A stretch of 41,388 bases of DNA from Flavobacteriales bacterium (GTDB lineage Bacteria > Bacteroidota > Bacteroidia > Flavobacteriales_D > Crocinitomicaceae). The translations under genes and the position numbers were made by a program. The notes beneath the pieces were generated by a model. That model did not search any database and was not told the DNA's origin. It worked only from the letters and a program-made list of their open reading frames with translations. The stretch lies in NCBI GenBank assembly GCA_947491305.1, contig CANLIL010000021.1, positions 1 to 41,388 on the forward strand, given 5' to 3'. How positions within the stretch are numbered: the first letter of the stretch is position 1; every line of letters starts with the position of its first letter. Below, in pieces: positions 8,795 to 16,820 of the stretch.

Positions 8795-9571
8795 ATGGCG
8801 AAAGAATTTATAGATCAACTGCATCAAACAATCCGATTGGACCAAAAACCACATCGGATTGTTTCGTTGGTGCCTTCACAAACTGAATTATTAGCTAATT
8901 TAGGATTGGAGCAAGAAGTGGTCGGAATCACTAAATTTTGCATTTATCCTGAAAAATGGTTCAATGAAAAAAAGCGGGTTGGCGGAACAAAAACGGTTGA
9001 TATTGAAAAAGTCCGACAATTGCAACCCGATTTAATCATAGGAAATAAAGAAGAGAATACGGCTTCAGATATTCAGGCGCTGCAATCCATAGCACCGGTT
9101 TGGATGAGTGACATTGAAACCTTTGAAGATGCTTTGAACATGATTCAGTCAGTTGGAGCAATGTGTGAAAAACAAGATCAAGCAACTCAGCTTATTCAAG
9201 AAATTTCAGCAGCTTTTGGAAAACTTCAACCGCTACAATTACCTAAAAGTGTACTTTATTTCATTTGGGATGCGCCAAAATTTGTAGCAGGTAAAAACAC
9301 GTTCATTGATGCCATGTTACAAAAATGTGGGTTGATTAATTATTCTTCTGAAACGCGTTATCCTGAATGGAATGGAACAACTGACGCTGTAGATATCGTT
9401 TTCTTAAGTTCAGAACCTTTTCCTTTCAAAGAAAGTCACCTAATAGAATTTCAAAATAGTTTTCCATCAGCTAAAATTGTTTTAGTAGACGGTGAATATT
9501 TTTCCTGGTATGGATCACGCTTAAAAGATGCGCCCAGGTATTTTGAAGCCTTAATTCAGCAACTGACTTAA
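8795..9571 (+). CDS. BtuF-like periplasmic-binding-fold protein without a signal peptide
   Basis: A helical-backbone metal-receptor (class III ABC substrate-binding) fold similar to BtuF, which normally captures cobalamin or iron chelates in the periplasm. Fold signs are PHRIVSLVPSQTELLANLGL (residues 20-40), VVGITKFCIYPEKW, VGGTKTVDIEKVRQLQPDLIIGNKEEN and the second-lobe helix FEDALNMIQSVGAMCE. The N-terminus MAKEFIDQLHQTIRLD is charged, with no signal peptide or lipobox. No permease or ATPase gene is near, so it may be cytoplasmic or a partner of a distant system. It starts one base after the CBS stop, which ties its expression to sulfur amino-acid metabolism. Its 3' end overlaps the convergent gene by 21 bp. 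The fold is well supported; ligand and location are unknown. Confidence 0.8.
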   Translation: MAKEFIDQLHQTIRLDQKPHRIVSLVPSQTELLANLGLEQEVVGITKFCIYPEKWFNEKKRVGGTKTVDIEKVRQLQPDLIIGNKEENTASDIQALQSIAPVWMSDIETFEDALNMIQSVGAMCEKQDQATQLIQEISAAFGKLQPLQLPKSVLYFIWDAPKFVAGKNTFIDAMLQKCGLINYSSETRYPEWNGTTDAVDIVFLSSEPFPFKESHLIEFQNSFPSAKIVLVDGEYFSWYGSRLKDAPRYFEALIQQLT

Positions 9572-10876
9572 TAAAACAAATCGAATTAATTCATTCGTAG
9601 CCAAATAGTTTTGATGGAATTCTAATTGTCCTTTCAACTTATAATAATTCGAAGAAACTTGTTTTAATTCTATTCGAATCGCCTTGTTTTTTTCGACAAA
9701 TTGTTTGCTTGCTTTGTAAAGTGGAATGAGTTCCATTAACGAATACAAAATGCCGCCACCATCAATTTTAAATAAGGGTTTAAGTTGTCCATTAATCGAT
9801 AATATATTAGTGGTTTTCGAACTGTTTAGTTGAGGAGAAGCACTTCTTCCAATGTAAAAACTGGTTGGGCTTAGTTGCTTGAAGTGGATTACTTTTTTAT
9901 CAAATACCACACGGTGATCACCTAAAGTGCAGCCAATTTTTTCCAATACAACTTTGTTACTCATCAATTGTTGGATGTCCACATTTTTTTTACACTGAAT
10001 GATTAAATCGATTGTTGGAATTACCCAAGTTTTATCTTCTTTAGAAATAATTGAACTCCCGAAATAATTCAGAGAAATAGCTGAAATAGCGGGTAATTTA
10101 AACCCAAATGTTTTGAATAAAAACGATTTCAAGCTATCGTTTGCAGCAGTTGGAATGATGGAGGTGGAAACATGAAAACCCTTTGCTTGTAAGTTACGAA
10201 TTGAAGAGAAGTCAAAGTGATCCTTGCCATTTAAGTGGTAAGCGCCTTTGAATAATAAATTGTTTTTAGTGACATTTAAATCAGCCGTTCCGTTCAGTTG
10301 CATGGTGCCAATTTGCATTTTTTTACTGCGAATAGAAATTGCTTCATTTTTTGCTACTGGAACGTTTGTTTTCGTTGTTACAATGGTTTGAGCCAGCTGT
10401 TGAAGTTTGGAAAAATGTTGCTGTGATTTAGATAAGAATAAAACGCCAACATTCATTTTGCATGCGCCTGGAATTCGTTTTGTTTTCAAAAAAGCAAGAA
10501 AAGCCACTTCATCTTCAATGTTTAACAAAACACCCATCATTTCTTTCTTCTGAAAAGGAATTTGAAATAATAGTTGATTGGAAAGCGGTACAATTCCAAT
10601 TGGCTTATCGTCGGCTACTTTTTCTTTAAAGACAGCAGTTTCAATTAATTGAATTAATTCTGCATCGTCTAATTTTTTTAAGGTATTGATAAATGCTTGA
10701 TTGGCTAATTTCTTAGCATTCAATTGAATAACCAATGAAGCATTTGCTGGAATATGGTTGAGGTTTTCATTTTTATCTTCAATTAAAATAAGTGAAGTTA
10801 GGCGAAAAAATAATCCAATCGTAACAAGAACAAGTCCTGCAATAATTAAGTTTAACAATCCTTTTTTTAGATACAT
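9551..10876 (-). CDS. Unrecognised single-pass membrane-anchored protein
   Basis: I do not recognise this 441-residue protein. One N-terminal hydrophobic segment (GLLNLIIAGLVLVTIGLFFRLTSLILI, about residues 5-31) reads as a signal anchor with only MYLKK before it. The rest would be periplasmic, starting with IPANASLVIQLNAKKLANQAFINTLKKLDDAELIQLI. That opening resembles the 'values as potential' layout of large periplasmic DUF families that compare pools of proteins, but I cannot name one. The body is rich in beta-type alternation and lacks cysteine clusters or catalytic motifs. It is monocistronic, with a -7 box four bases before its ATG, and is convergent with the BtuF-like gene (21-bp overlap). 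The frame is clean and composition matches the neighbours, so it is a real gene. Confidence 0.75.
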   Translation of the reverse strand: MYLKKGLLNLIIAGLVLVTIGLFFRLTSLILIEDKNENLNHIPANASLVIQLNAKKLANQAFINTLKKLDDAELIQLIETAVFKEKVADDKPIGIVPLSNQLLFQIPFQKKEMMGVLLNIEDEVAFLAFLKTKRIPGACKMNVGVLFLSKSQQHFSKLQQLAQTIVTTKTNVPVAKNEAISIRSKKMQIGTMQLNGTADLNVTKNNLLFKGAYHLNGKDHFDFSSIRNLQAKGFHVSTSIIPTAANDSLKSFLFKTFGFKLPAISAISLNYFGSSIISKEDKTWVIPTIDLIIQCKKNVDIQQLMSNKVVLEKIGCTLGDHRVVFDKKVIHFKQLSPTSFYIGRSASPQLNSSKTTNILSINGQLKPLFKIDGGGILYSLMELIPLYKASKQFVEKNKAIRIELKQVSSNYYKLKGQLEFHQNYLATNELIRFVLLSQLLN

Positions 10877-10880
10877 AGAA

Positions 10881-10888
10881 CAAATGTA
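10881..10888 (-). promoter_or_regulatory. -7 box placed four bases before an ATG (leaderless geometry)
   Basis: TACATTTG on the minus strand matches TAnnTTTG and is followed by TTCT and then the ATG at 10876. Transcription would begin at or next to the start codon. A TTG at 10911-10913 lies 22 bases upstream and could serve as -33. Confidence 0.6.
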
Positions 10889-10974
10889 AATGTAAATCTA
10901 ATTCAACCGTCAATTCAAGGATAAAATCTTTTGAATATTTCAATAGCCAGGTCATTCAATCGTTCATAATTTCG

Positions 10975-10982
10975 TAAATTTG
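10975..10982 (+). promoter_or_regulatory. -7 box for the PlsC-like gene
   Basis: TAAATTTG matches TAnnTTTG and ends 16 bases before the ATG at 10999. The -33 element is not obvious. Confidence 0.6.
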
Positions 10983-10998
10983 TCCAAAATAAAATCAA

Positions 10999-11544
10999 AT
11001 GAAGAAAGCGATTATACGGTTATTTTTTAAGCTAATTGGATGGAAAATTGACGAAGCATCTTTACCGAAACTTCAGAAATGTGTAATTGTTGTTGGTCCG
11101 CATACGTCAAATTGGGATTTTATTTACGGGCGATTAGCTTTTTCTTTATTTGGTATTCAACCAAAAATATTAATTAAAAGTGATTTGTTTTTCCCTCCGT
11201 TGGGTTGGATTTTGAAAGCGTTGGGCGGAATTCCTGTCGATCGTTCAAAACGCAACAATATTACAGAACAAGCGTCTAAATTATTCACTGAAAACGACCA
11301 AATGTATATGGTTTTCACACCGGAAGGGACGAGAAATTACAATCCCAATTGGAAAAAAGGATTTTATTACATTGCTCAAAAAGCGTCCGTTCCAATTTAT
11401 ATTTGTTACATAGATTTTAAAACTAAAACGGGTGGTTTTCATTCGCAATTTGACCCTACAGGAAATGTTGATGAAGATATTTTAGCCATTAAGAAAGTAT
11501 TGAGTCAATTTAAAGGAAAATTTCCAGAAAAAGGAATTAGGTAG
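10999..11544 (+). CDS. PlsC-like lysophospholipid acyltransferase family protein
   Basis: A glycerolipid/lysophospholipid acyltransferase-like protein acting at the inner-membrane face, moving an acyl chain to a lysophospholipid or related acceptor. The catalytic H(X)4D motif is PHTSNWDF (about residues 34-41), and the substrate-phosphate motif is FTPEGTRN (about 109-116). Between them lies the block LGGIPVDRSKRN. The 181 residues are short compared with PlsC (about 240), and there is no N-terminal transmembrane helix. This short form is common in Bacteroidota and is annotated as a generic 1-acyl-glycerol-3-phosphate acyltransferase. The substrate is not predictable. Its last 8 bases overlap the convergent DUF5522 gene. 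Confidence 0.86.
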   Translation: MKKAIIRLFFKLIGWKIDEASLPKLQKCVIVVGPHTSNWDFIYGRLAFSLFGIQPKILIKSDLFFPPLGWILKALGGIPVDRSKRNNITEQASKLFTENDQMYMVFTPEGTRNYNPNWKKGFYYIAQKASVPIYICYIDFKTKTGGFHSQFDPTGNVDEDILAIKKVLSQFKGKFPEKGIR

Positions 11545-11728
11545 TTTTTTTTAGCTGCCCCGTTTTTGGGTCAAAGCCATACGGACAATGTTTGCAACCA
11601 CTTTTACAGCAATACCCTCTTTTTAAATGGTATTTTTCTGTGAAAACAATGTAGCCTTCGTCCGATAAATAATAATCACCTTGATCGAGATTATTTTTTT
11701 TAGAAAAACCAGTTTTGTCAATATTCAT
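11537..11728 (-). CDS. Small cysteine-rich DUF5522-family protein
   Basis: A 63-residue protein with the family's signature block YHLKRGYCCKSGCKHCPYGFDP (residues about 33-54; four cysteines and a histidine in C-C-x3-C-x-H-C spacing), which suggests metal binding. The function is unknown; Bacteroidota encode it widely. Despite its size it is a real gene: the motif is intact, a consensus -7 box lies exactly four bases upstream of the ATG, and its end overlaps the acyltransferase gene by only 8 bp on the opposite strand. It is divergent from the PLP-enzyme gene, 33 bp apart. No export signal is visible, so it is probably cytoplasmic. Confidence 0.85.
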   Translation of the reverse strand: MNIDKTGFSKKNNLDQGDYYLSDEGYIVFTEKYHLKRGYCCKSGCKHCPYGFDPKTGQLKKTT

Positions 11729-11732
11729 AGTA

Positions 11733-11740
11733 CAAATATA
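11733..11740 (-). promoter_or_regulatory. -7 box placed four bases before the DUF5522 ATG (leaderless geometry)
   Basis: TATATTTG on the minus strand is a perfect TAnnTTTG, followed by TACT and then the ATG at 11728, the same geometry as at 10881 and 34283. Confidence 0.65.
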
Positions 11741-11761
11741 ATCATCAATAGCAAGTAAGTA

Positions 11762-12691
11762 ATGTTTTCAACCAATCGTTCAGTTCTTCAACAAATTGAT
11801 TTGTCTTTGCTTAACAAATCAGGCAACGAATTGTTTATTAAACGCGATGATTTAATTGATCCTTTCGTTTCAGGAAATAAATGGCGGAAGTTAAAATATA
11901 TTATTTCAACCGTAATTCAAGCGAAAAAAGAAGGTGTTTTAACCTTTGGCGGCGCTTATTCCAATCATTTGTTAGCGACAGCAGTTGCGTGTCAAAAGGC
12001 AGGGTTAAAATCAATTGGAATTGTTAGAGGGGATGAATTAACGGCGCAATCCAATAAATTATTGCAAATGTGTGAAGCTGCTGGTATGCAATTGGAATTT
12101 ATCACACGAGAAGAATACGCACTCCGAAACGAGAAATTTTACAAAGATGAGTTAGCAGGGTTGTATTCAAATTTTCACCTTATTCCAGAGGGTGGAGCTG
12201 CTTATCTAGGAATGATTGGCTGTCAGGAAATTTTAGCAGAAACGCCCAATGATTTTGACTATGTGTTTGTGGCGCAAGGAACCACCACCACAAGTTGTGG
12301 AGTAGCGATGGCCTTACCTGAAAAAACGACTTTGTGTGTCGTACCTGTTTTGAAAGGGTTTGATTCGAAGGCAGAAATGGCAAAATTGTTTGGTTATTCC
12401 GGTTTTAGTAAAGAAACCATTGATGAGCTACTTGAAAAAACGCTTGTTTTAAGCGACTTTCATTTTGGCGCTTATGGAAAATACACACCAGAATTGCTTC
12501 AATTTATGGAGGAAATTTTTCAAGAAACGAGCGTTCCACTTGATCCAATTTATACAGGTAAAGCATTTTATGCAATGGTTAATTGGGTTTTGACATCTGG
12601 AATTACAAATAAGAAACTACTATTCGTTCACACGGGAGGGATAGAAGGAGGTAGAGCGATTGCTGAAAAGGAAAACAAGGTGTTTTTTTAG
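11762..12691 (+). CDS. ACC deaminase / D-cysteine desulfhydrase-like PLP enzyme
   Basis: A fold-type II PLP enzyme of the 1-aminocyclopropane-1-carboxylate deaminase/D-cysteine desulfhydrase family. Such enzymes release ammonia from ACC or D-cysteine to give a 2-oxo acid. The PLP lysine is in KRDDLIDPFVSGNKWRKLKY (about residues 27-46), the substrate loop is FGGAYSNHLLATAVA (about 61-75), and the phosphate loop lies around VAQGTTTTSCGVAMAL. HTGGIEGG near the C-terminus is also typical. True ACC deaminases need specific Tyr and Glu residues that I cannot verify by eye; most bacterial members of this shape are D-cysteine desulfhydrases, so that activity is more likely. At 309 residues it is complete. 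It is convergent with folP, and the palindrome at 12740 lies between. Confidence 0.85.
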   Translation: MFSTNRSVLQQIDLSLLNKSGNELFIKRDDLIDPFVSGNKWRKLKYIISTVIQAKKEGVLTFGGAYSNHLLATAVACQKAGLKSIGIVRGDELTAQSNKLLQMCEAAGMQLEFITREEYALRNEKFYKDELAGLYSNFHLIPEGGAAYLGMIGCQEILAETPNDFDYVFVAQGTTTTSCGVAMALPEKTTLCVVPVLKGFDSKAEMAKLFGYSGFSKETIDELLEKTLVLSDFHFGAYGKYTPELLQFMEEIFQETSVPLDPIYTGKAFYAMVNWVLTSGITNKKLLFVHTGGIEGGRAIAEKENKVFF

Positions 12692-12739
12692 TGGTTTTTT
12701 GAATAAGTATGCTTCTGTAAACTTTATTCTTGCTGGGTT

Positions 12740-12765
12740 CTTTACAATATTGCAATGTTGTAAAA
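12740..12765. repeat. 26-bp near-palindrome, copy 2
   Basis: Identical to copy 1 over 25 of 26 bases, in the same orientation; only the last base differs. It lies in the 86-bp gap between two convergent genes (the PLP enzyme and folP). Confidence 0.85.
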
Positions 12766-12777
12766 TTATAGTTAATT

Positions 12778-13632
12778 CTAAGCTAACAACTGAATAATTT
12801 CCACCGTTTCTTTCACATCATGCACCCTTAAAATTGACGCGCCTTTTTGTACGGCCAAAGTGTTTAACACCGTTGTACCGTTTAACGCTTCTTCAGGAGT
12901 GCAGTTAAGTTTTTTATAAATCATAGATTTTCTAGAAATTCCCACCAAAATTGGACGCTCAAGTACGTGGAACAGGTTTAAATTTTTGAGGATGTACTCA
13001 TTTTCTTCCTGAGTTTTTCCAAAACCAAATCCAGGATCGATAATCACATCGTGAATGCCTAGCTCGTTTAAATCATTCAGTTTTTTAGAAAAATAAACCA
13101 TCATTTCTTGAAACAAGTTGGTTTTTTGTTCCACCGCATGCATGTTTTCCATTTTGTCATTAGAATGCATCAAAATATAGGGAACTTTGTATGCTGCCAC
13201 TACGTTTAAAAGCGTTGGATCAAATTCGCCTCCACTGATATCGTTGATACAGCCAACGCCCAAATCGAGTCCTGTTTTCGCCACATTTCCCCGAAAAGTA
13301 TCCAGCGAAATTAGTGTTGAAGGAAATTCTTTTAAAATCCATTGAATCGGTTGTGAAATGCGCTTAATTTCTTCTTCTTCTGAAATAATTTCGGATCCAG
13401 GTCGCGTTGAAAATGCTCCAATATCAATGCATGCTGCACCTTCTTGCAAGAATTGCTCAACGCGTGAAAGGATTTTTTTTTCATTTGTTGCTCTACTGTC
13501 TTCAAAAAACGAGTCGGGAGTGAGGTTAATAATCCCCATAACAATAGGTTTCGATAAATCAATCAATTTATCCTTCAACAGAACTTGTCTATTTTTTGGA
13601 AAATGTGTAACTTCAACGCTTGAAATGTCCAT
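12778..13632 (-). CDS. folP: Dihydropteroate synthase
   Basis: Joins 6-hydroxymethyl-7,8-dihydropterin pyrophosphate to p-aminobenzoate, the sulfonamide-sensitive step of folate synthesis, in the cytoplasm. TIM-barrel signatures are all present: MGIINLTPDSFFEDSR (residues about 32-47), ACIDIGAFSTRPGSEI, ISLDTFRGNVAKT, INDISGGEFD, YILMHSN, VIIDPGFGFGKTQEEN, RPILVGISRKSMIYK and the final RVHDVKET. The 284 residues are normal length. The ATG at 13632 gives a short N-terminal extension before LKDKLIDLSKPIVMG. It diverges from the DUF1599 gene with only 10 bp between the start codons, so at least one of the two promoters must lie inside the other gene. Confidence 0.97.
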   Translation of the reverse strand: MDISSVEVTHFPKNRQVLLKDKLIDLSKPIVMGIINLTPDSFFEDSRATNEKKILSRVEQFLQEGAACIDIGAFSTRPGSEIISEEEEIKRISQPIQWILKEFPSTLISLDTFRGNVAKTGLDLGVGCINDISGGEFDPTLLNVVAAYKVPYILMHSNDKMENMHAVEQKTNLFQEMMVYFSKKLNDLNELGIHDVIIDPGFGFGKTQEENEYILKNLNLFHVLERPILVGISRKSMIYKKLNCTPEEALNGTTVLNTLAVQKGASILRVHDVKETVEIIQLLA

Positions 13633-13642
13633 ACTAAATTAA

Positions 13643-14182
13643 ATGAGTCAAACTAATAAAGAATATGCAAATGTAATCAATGTTTGCAGAGATATCTTTT
13701 CTAAGAAAACAAAAGATTATGGAACGGCATGGCGTGTATTGCGACCAAGTTCTTTAACGGATCAAATTTTTATTAAAGCACAACGCATTCGTACCCTTCA
13801 AGAAACGGGAGAAAACAAAGTGGGTGAAAGTGCGGAAGATGAATTCAAAGCGATTATCAACTATTGCATCATGGCAATTATTCAGTTGCGAGAAACTTCA
13901 TTGACTGAATTGGAGGTCGATTCTTCTATAGCAGATGCTTTGTATGAAAAATATGCAACCGAAGCATATGAGTTAATGGCGAAGAAAAACCATGATTATG
14001 GTGAGGCTTGGCGTTCAATGCGCGTGAGTTCTTTAACAGATTTGATTTTAATGAAATTGTTACGTGTGAAACAAATTGAAGACAATGAAGGCGCAACAAT
14101 TATTAGCGAGGGCATTGATGCAAATTATTTTGACATGCTAAATTATGCTGTATTCTCTTTAATCTTATTAACCGAAAAATAA
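13643..14182 (+). CDS. DUF1599 protein with internal duplication
   Basis: A member of the DUF1599 family; the biochemical role is unknown to me. The 179 residues are two tandem copies of one unit. The first copy has SKKTKDYGTAWRVLRPSSLTDQ with IKAQRIRTLQE (about residues 20-55); the second has AKKNHDYGEAWRSMRVSSLTDL with MKLLRVKQIED (about 113-150). Each is followed by a helix ending in ...INYCIMAIIQL or ...LNYAVFSLILL. The D-Y-G-x-A-W-R core is conserved in both copies, so both may be functional. It heads a long plus-strand run and sits next to divergent folP, an arrangement I recall as common in flavobacteria. BT_3928 follows after 5 bp. Confidence 0.88.
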   Translation: MSQTNKEYANVINVCRDIFSKKTKDYGTAWRVLRPSSLTDQIFIKAQRIRTLQETGENKVGESAEDEFKAIINYCIMAIIQLRETSLTELEVDSSIADALYEKYATEAYELMAKKNHDYGEAWRSMRVSSLTDLILMKLLRVKQIEDNEGATIISEGIDANYFDMLNYAVFSLILLTEK

Positions 14183-14187
14183 TACGT

Positions 14188-16077
14188 ATGAAATTTAAAC
14201 AAAAAGCAACTTTAGAAGGTAGATCGTTTATTTTTAATCTTTTATTTGTCGTTCTCAATTTGACAGGTTTATCGCTTGTTGTGATGGGTTCACATGTGAA
14301 TTTTGAAGCACATTCAACGGCATTAAAAATTATAGGATATTTATTACTGACTTCAAGTTCGGTATTTATTTTAGTATTTAGAGGGCGCTTATTGATGTCG
14401 TCCATCGCACGGGTTTTAGTTGGAGGATTGTTCATTGTTTCAGGACTCGTAAAAGCAAATGACCCCATTGGATTTGCTTATAAATTAGAAGAGTATTTTG
14501 AAGATGGAGCTTTGGCATATCGAATTAAAGAGTTATTCAATTGGCCAAGCTTTTCGTTAGAATTCATGATTGATTCTGCCCTGTTTTTATCGGTCTTAAT
14601 TTGTATCGTTGAAATAGTTTTGGGAGTGCTCACAATCATTGGCGGAAAGATAAAATTAGTTTCCTATTTGATGCTTTTAATGATGTTTTTCTTCACTTTT
14701 TTAACGTGGCATACTGCAAATTGCGATGCTTCAAAAAAATATGTTGATCGCGACACATATGCCATTAATGAACAATTAGCGCAGATAAAGCTTGAAGAAG
14801 CAAAAACAAATAAATCGATTAAAATTATTTCTAAATCGTCAACTGAATTGGTTGTTGATGAAATGAAACAACCGCAATGTGTTTCTGATTGTGGCTGTTT
14901 TGGCGATGCAATGAAAGGATCAATTGGACGCTCGTTAACACCAAAAGAATCGCTATGGAAAGACATTATTTTAGTTTATTTAGTCCTTTGGATTTTTATT
15001 TCACAATGGATAATTGACCCAAATACACGTTCTCAAAACAGAGGTTTTATAGTAGCTTCGATGCTTGTTATTGTATTCTTTTCTTGGGTGTTTGGTTGGT
15101 ATTTCCCCGTAATATTCTCCATTGTTGTAATTTACGCAGCACTTTGGGTTCTCAACTTGAAAAATCCAATCATTGCAAACTATTATGGTTCTTCAGTGCT
15201 TATTACTGGCGCCACAATACTTTTAACATCTTACGTATTGCACTATGAGCCTTTGAAAGATTACCGTCCGTATGCTGAAGGTTCAAATTTGATTGAAAAA
15301 ATGAACGATGGAGTAGAAGGAAAGTACGAAAGTATGTTGGTCTATGTCAATAAAAAAACAGGAGAGAAGAAAGAGTATTCATCCACTTCAAAAGAGTACT
15401 TGGATTCTAAAATCTGGGAAAAAACGGAATGGAAGTACTTAGAAATGACCCAAAAAGAAATCATTGCCAGTAAAATTCCATCAATTACAGATCAATTCAA
15501 TCCTTTTTTACCGGTTTCTGAGTTAACACCAACTGAACTGAAAATGCCAATTGTAAAACAATTGATGACAGGCGGAACAATCAAAGGATTGCGTTTAAGA
15601 GACTATGTCAATGCTACTAAAATTGAAGTTCCAATGGATGAATATTCAACTGAAAATTATCCTTCATTGGATTATGCAATCTTAGATACGGTTGAATTGA
15701 TGAATCCTGAATTCACTGAAGTGAGTTTAAGAGATTATATTGTTCATGAAAAAACGATTTTCATGTTAACTTCTAAAAACTTGAAAGAGGCAAGTTGGGA
15801 GCACATTGATCGCTACAAAGAAATCGTTTCGTATTGTCGCCAAAAAAAGATTCCTTTTATTTTGGTTACAAATTCGAATCGTATGGAAATTGATGCCTTT
15901 AGAAAAGCTAACAACTTTGACATTCCAATTTTCTTAAATGATGAAACTGAGTTAAAAGCCATTGCACGTTCAAATCCATCTTTAATGGTGCTGCAAAAGG
16001 GAATTGTAAAAGGTAAATACCCAACGAATTCAACACCTTCTGTTGAGTGGTTAAAGAAAAACTGTTTACAAAAATGA
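14188..16077 (+). CDS. BT_3928-family polytopic membrane protein (DoxX/MauE-like, thioredoxin-like tail)
   Basis: A membrane protein of the BT_3928 family, which occurs next to tpiA in many Bacteroidota; its function is unknown. The N-terminal half (residues about 15-350) has roughly nine hydrophobic segments, including the DoxX/MauE-like stretch SSIARVLVGGLFIVSGLVKANDPIGFAYKLEEYFEDG and a periplasmic loop with CVSDCGCFGDA (about 231-241). The C-terminal ~180 residues look like a thioredoxin-type domain (EKTIFMLTSKNLKEASWEHIDRYKEIVSYCRQ is split by loops), but no CxxC pair is visible, so redox activity is doubtful. It overlaps the tpiA start by 4 bases (ATGA), which implies translational coupling. 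Its 629 residues are complete. Confidence 0.85.
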   Translation: MKFKQKATLEGRSFIFNLLFVVLNLTGLSLVVMGSHVNFEAHSTALKIIGYLLLTSSSVFILVFRGRLLMSSIARVLVGGLFIVSGLVKANDPIGFAYKLEEYFEDGALAYRIKELFNWPSFSLEFMIDSALFLSVLICIVEIVLGVLTIIGGKIKLVSYLMLLMMFFFTFLTWHTANCDASKKYVDRDTYAINEQLAQIKLEEAKTNKSIKIISKSSTELVVDEMKQPQCVSDCGCFGDAMKGSIGRSLTPKESLWKDIILVYLVLWIFISQWIIDPNTRSQNRGFIVASMLVIVFFSWVFGWYFPVIFSIVVIYAALWVLNLKNPIIANYYGSSVLITGATILLTSYVLHYEPLKDYRPYAEGSNLIEKMNDGVEGKYESMLVYVNKKTGEKKEYSSTSKEYLDSKIWEKTEWKYLEMTQKEIIASKIPSITDQFNPFLPVSELTPTELKMPIVKQLMTGGTIKGLRLRDYVNATKIEVPMDEYSTENYPSLDYAILDTVELMNPEFTEVSLRDYIVHEKTIFMLTSKNLKEASWEHIDRYKEIVSYCRQKKIPFILVTNSNRMEIDAFRKANNFDIPIFLNDETELKAIARSNPSLMVLQKGIVKGKYPTNSTPSVEWLKKNCLQK

Positions 16078-16820
16078 CTAGAAAAAAAATTGTAGCAGGT
16101 AACTGGAAAATGAATTTAGTGGCTGATGAAGCCATTGCTTTGGTTAATGCTATTTCACAACTACAACAAACTAATTCAGCTGTTGAGTTAATGTTTTTTC
16201 CACCTGCGCTATACATACAATCATTGAAACATACAACCTTGAAAGTTGGTGCGCAAAATTTTCATCCAGCAGAAAAAGGAGCTTTTACAGGTGAACTTTC
16301 GATCAACCAATTAAAAGATGTTGGTGCGTCAATAGTGTTAATTGGGCACAGTGAACGCAGAGAATTGTTTTTTGAATCCAATTCATTTTTAAAAGAAAAA
16401 GTGGATGCTGCAATTGCGCATAATATGCCGATCATATTTTGTTGTGGCGAACCTTTGTCAATTCGTGATGCTGGCAATGCACTTGAATTTGTAACGCAAC
16501 AATTAACAGAAAGTTTGTTTCACCTTTCTCCAGCTCAATTGGTTAATGTAACAATCGCATACGAACCTATTTGGGCTATTGGAACAGGAAAAACGGCAAC
16601 GGTTGAAGAGGCTGAAGCAATGCATAAAGGCATTCGAAACGCTATTCAAGCTCATTATCAATCTTCTGAAACTGCTGCTTCAATTTCCATTCTATATGGT
16701 GGAAGTTGCAATCCATCCAACGCTGCAGAGTTATTTGCTTGTCCAAATGTAGATGGTGGACTCATCGGAGGTGCGGCATTAGATGCTACTTCATTTATCG
16801 CAATCGCAAACGCATTTTAA
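16074..16820 (+). CDS. tpiA: Triosephosphate isomerase
   Basis: Interconverts dihydroxyacetone phosphate and glyceraldehyde 3-phosphate in glycolysis and gluconeogenesis. The true start is the ATG at 16074 (MTRKKIVAGNWKMN, with N and K of the active site). A frame opening at 16047 would add nine residues that belong to the upstream gene's coding region. The electrophilic histidine is in VLIGHSERRELF, the catalytic glutamate in IAYEPIWAIGTGKTAT, and the phosphate-binding loops are YGGSCNPSNA and GGLIGGAAL. At 248 residues it is a typical bacterial enzyme. It overlaps the BT_3928 stop by 4 bases and the prmA start by one base (TAATG). Confidence 0.98.
   Translation: MTRKKIVAGNWKMNLVADEAIALVNAISQLQQTNSAVELMFFPPALYIQSLKHTTLKVGAQNFHPAEKGAFTGELSINQLKDVGASIVLIGHSERRELFFESNSFLKEKVDAAIAHNMPIIFCCGEPLSIRDAGNALEFVTQQLTESLFHLSPAQLVNVTIAYEPIWAIGTGKTATVEEAEAMHKGIRNAIQAHYQSSETAASISILYGGSCNPSNAAELFACPNVDGGLIGGAALDATSFIAIANAF

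Noticed and set aside
1964-12765. Near-palindromes read as Rho-independent terminators
   Set aside because: No T-tract follows on either strand, and copy 1 lies before the next gene in the same direction; position alone is not enough.
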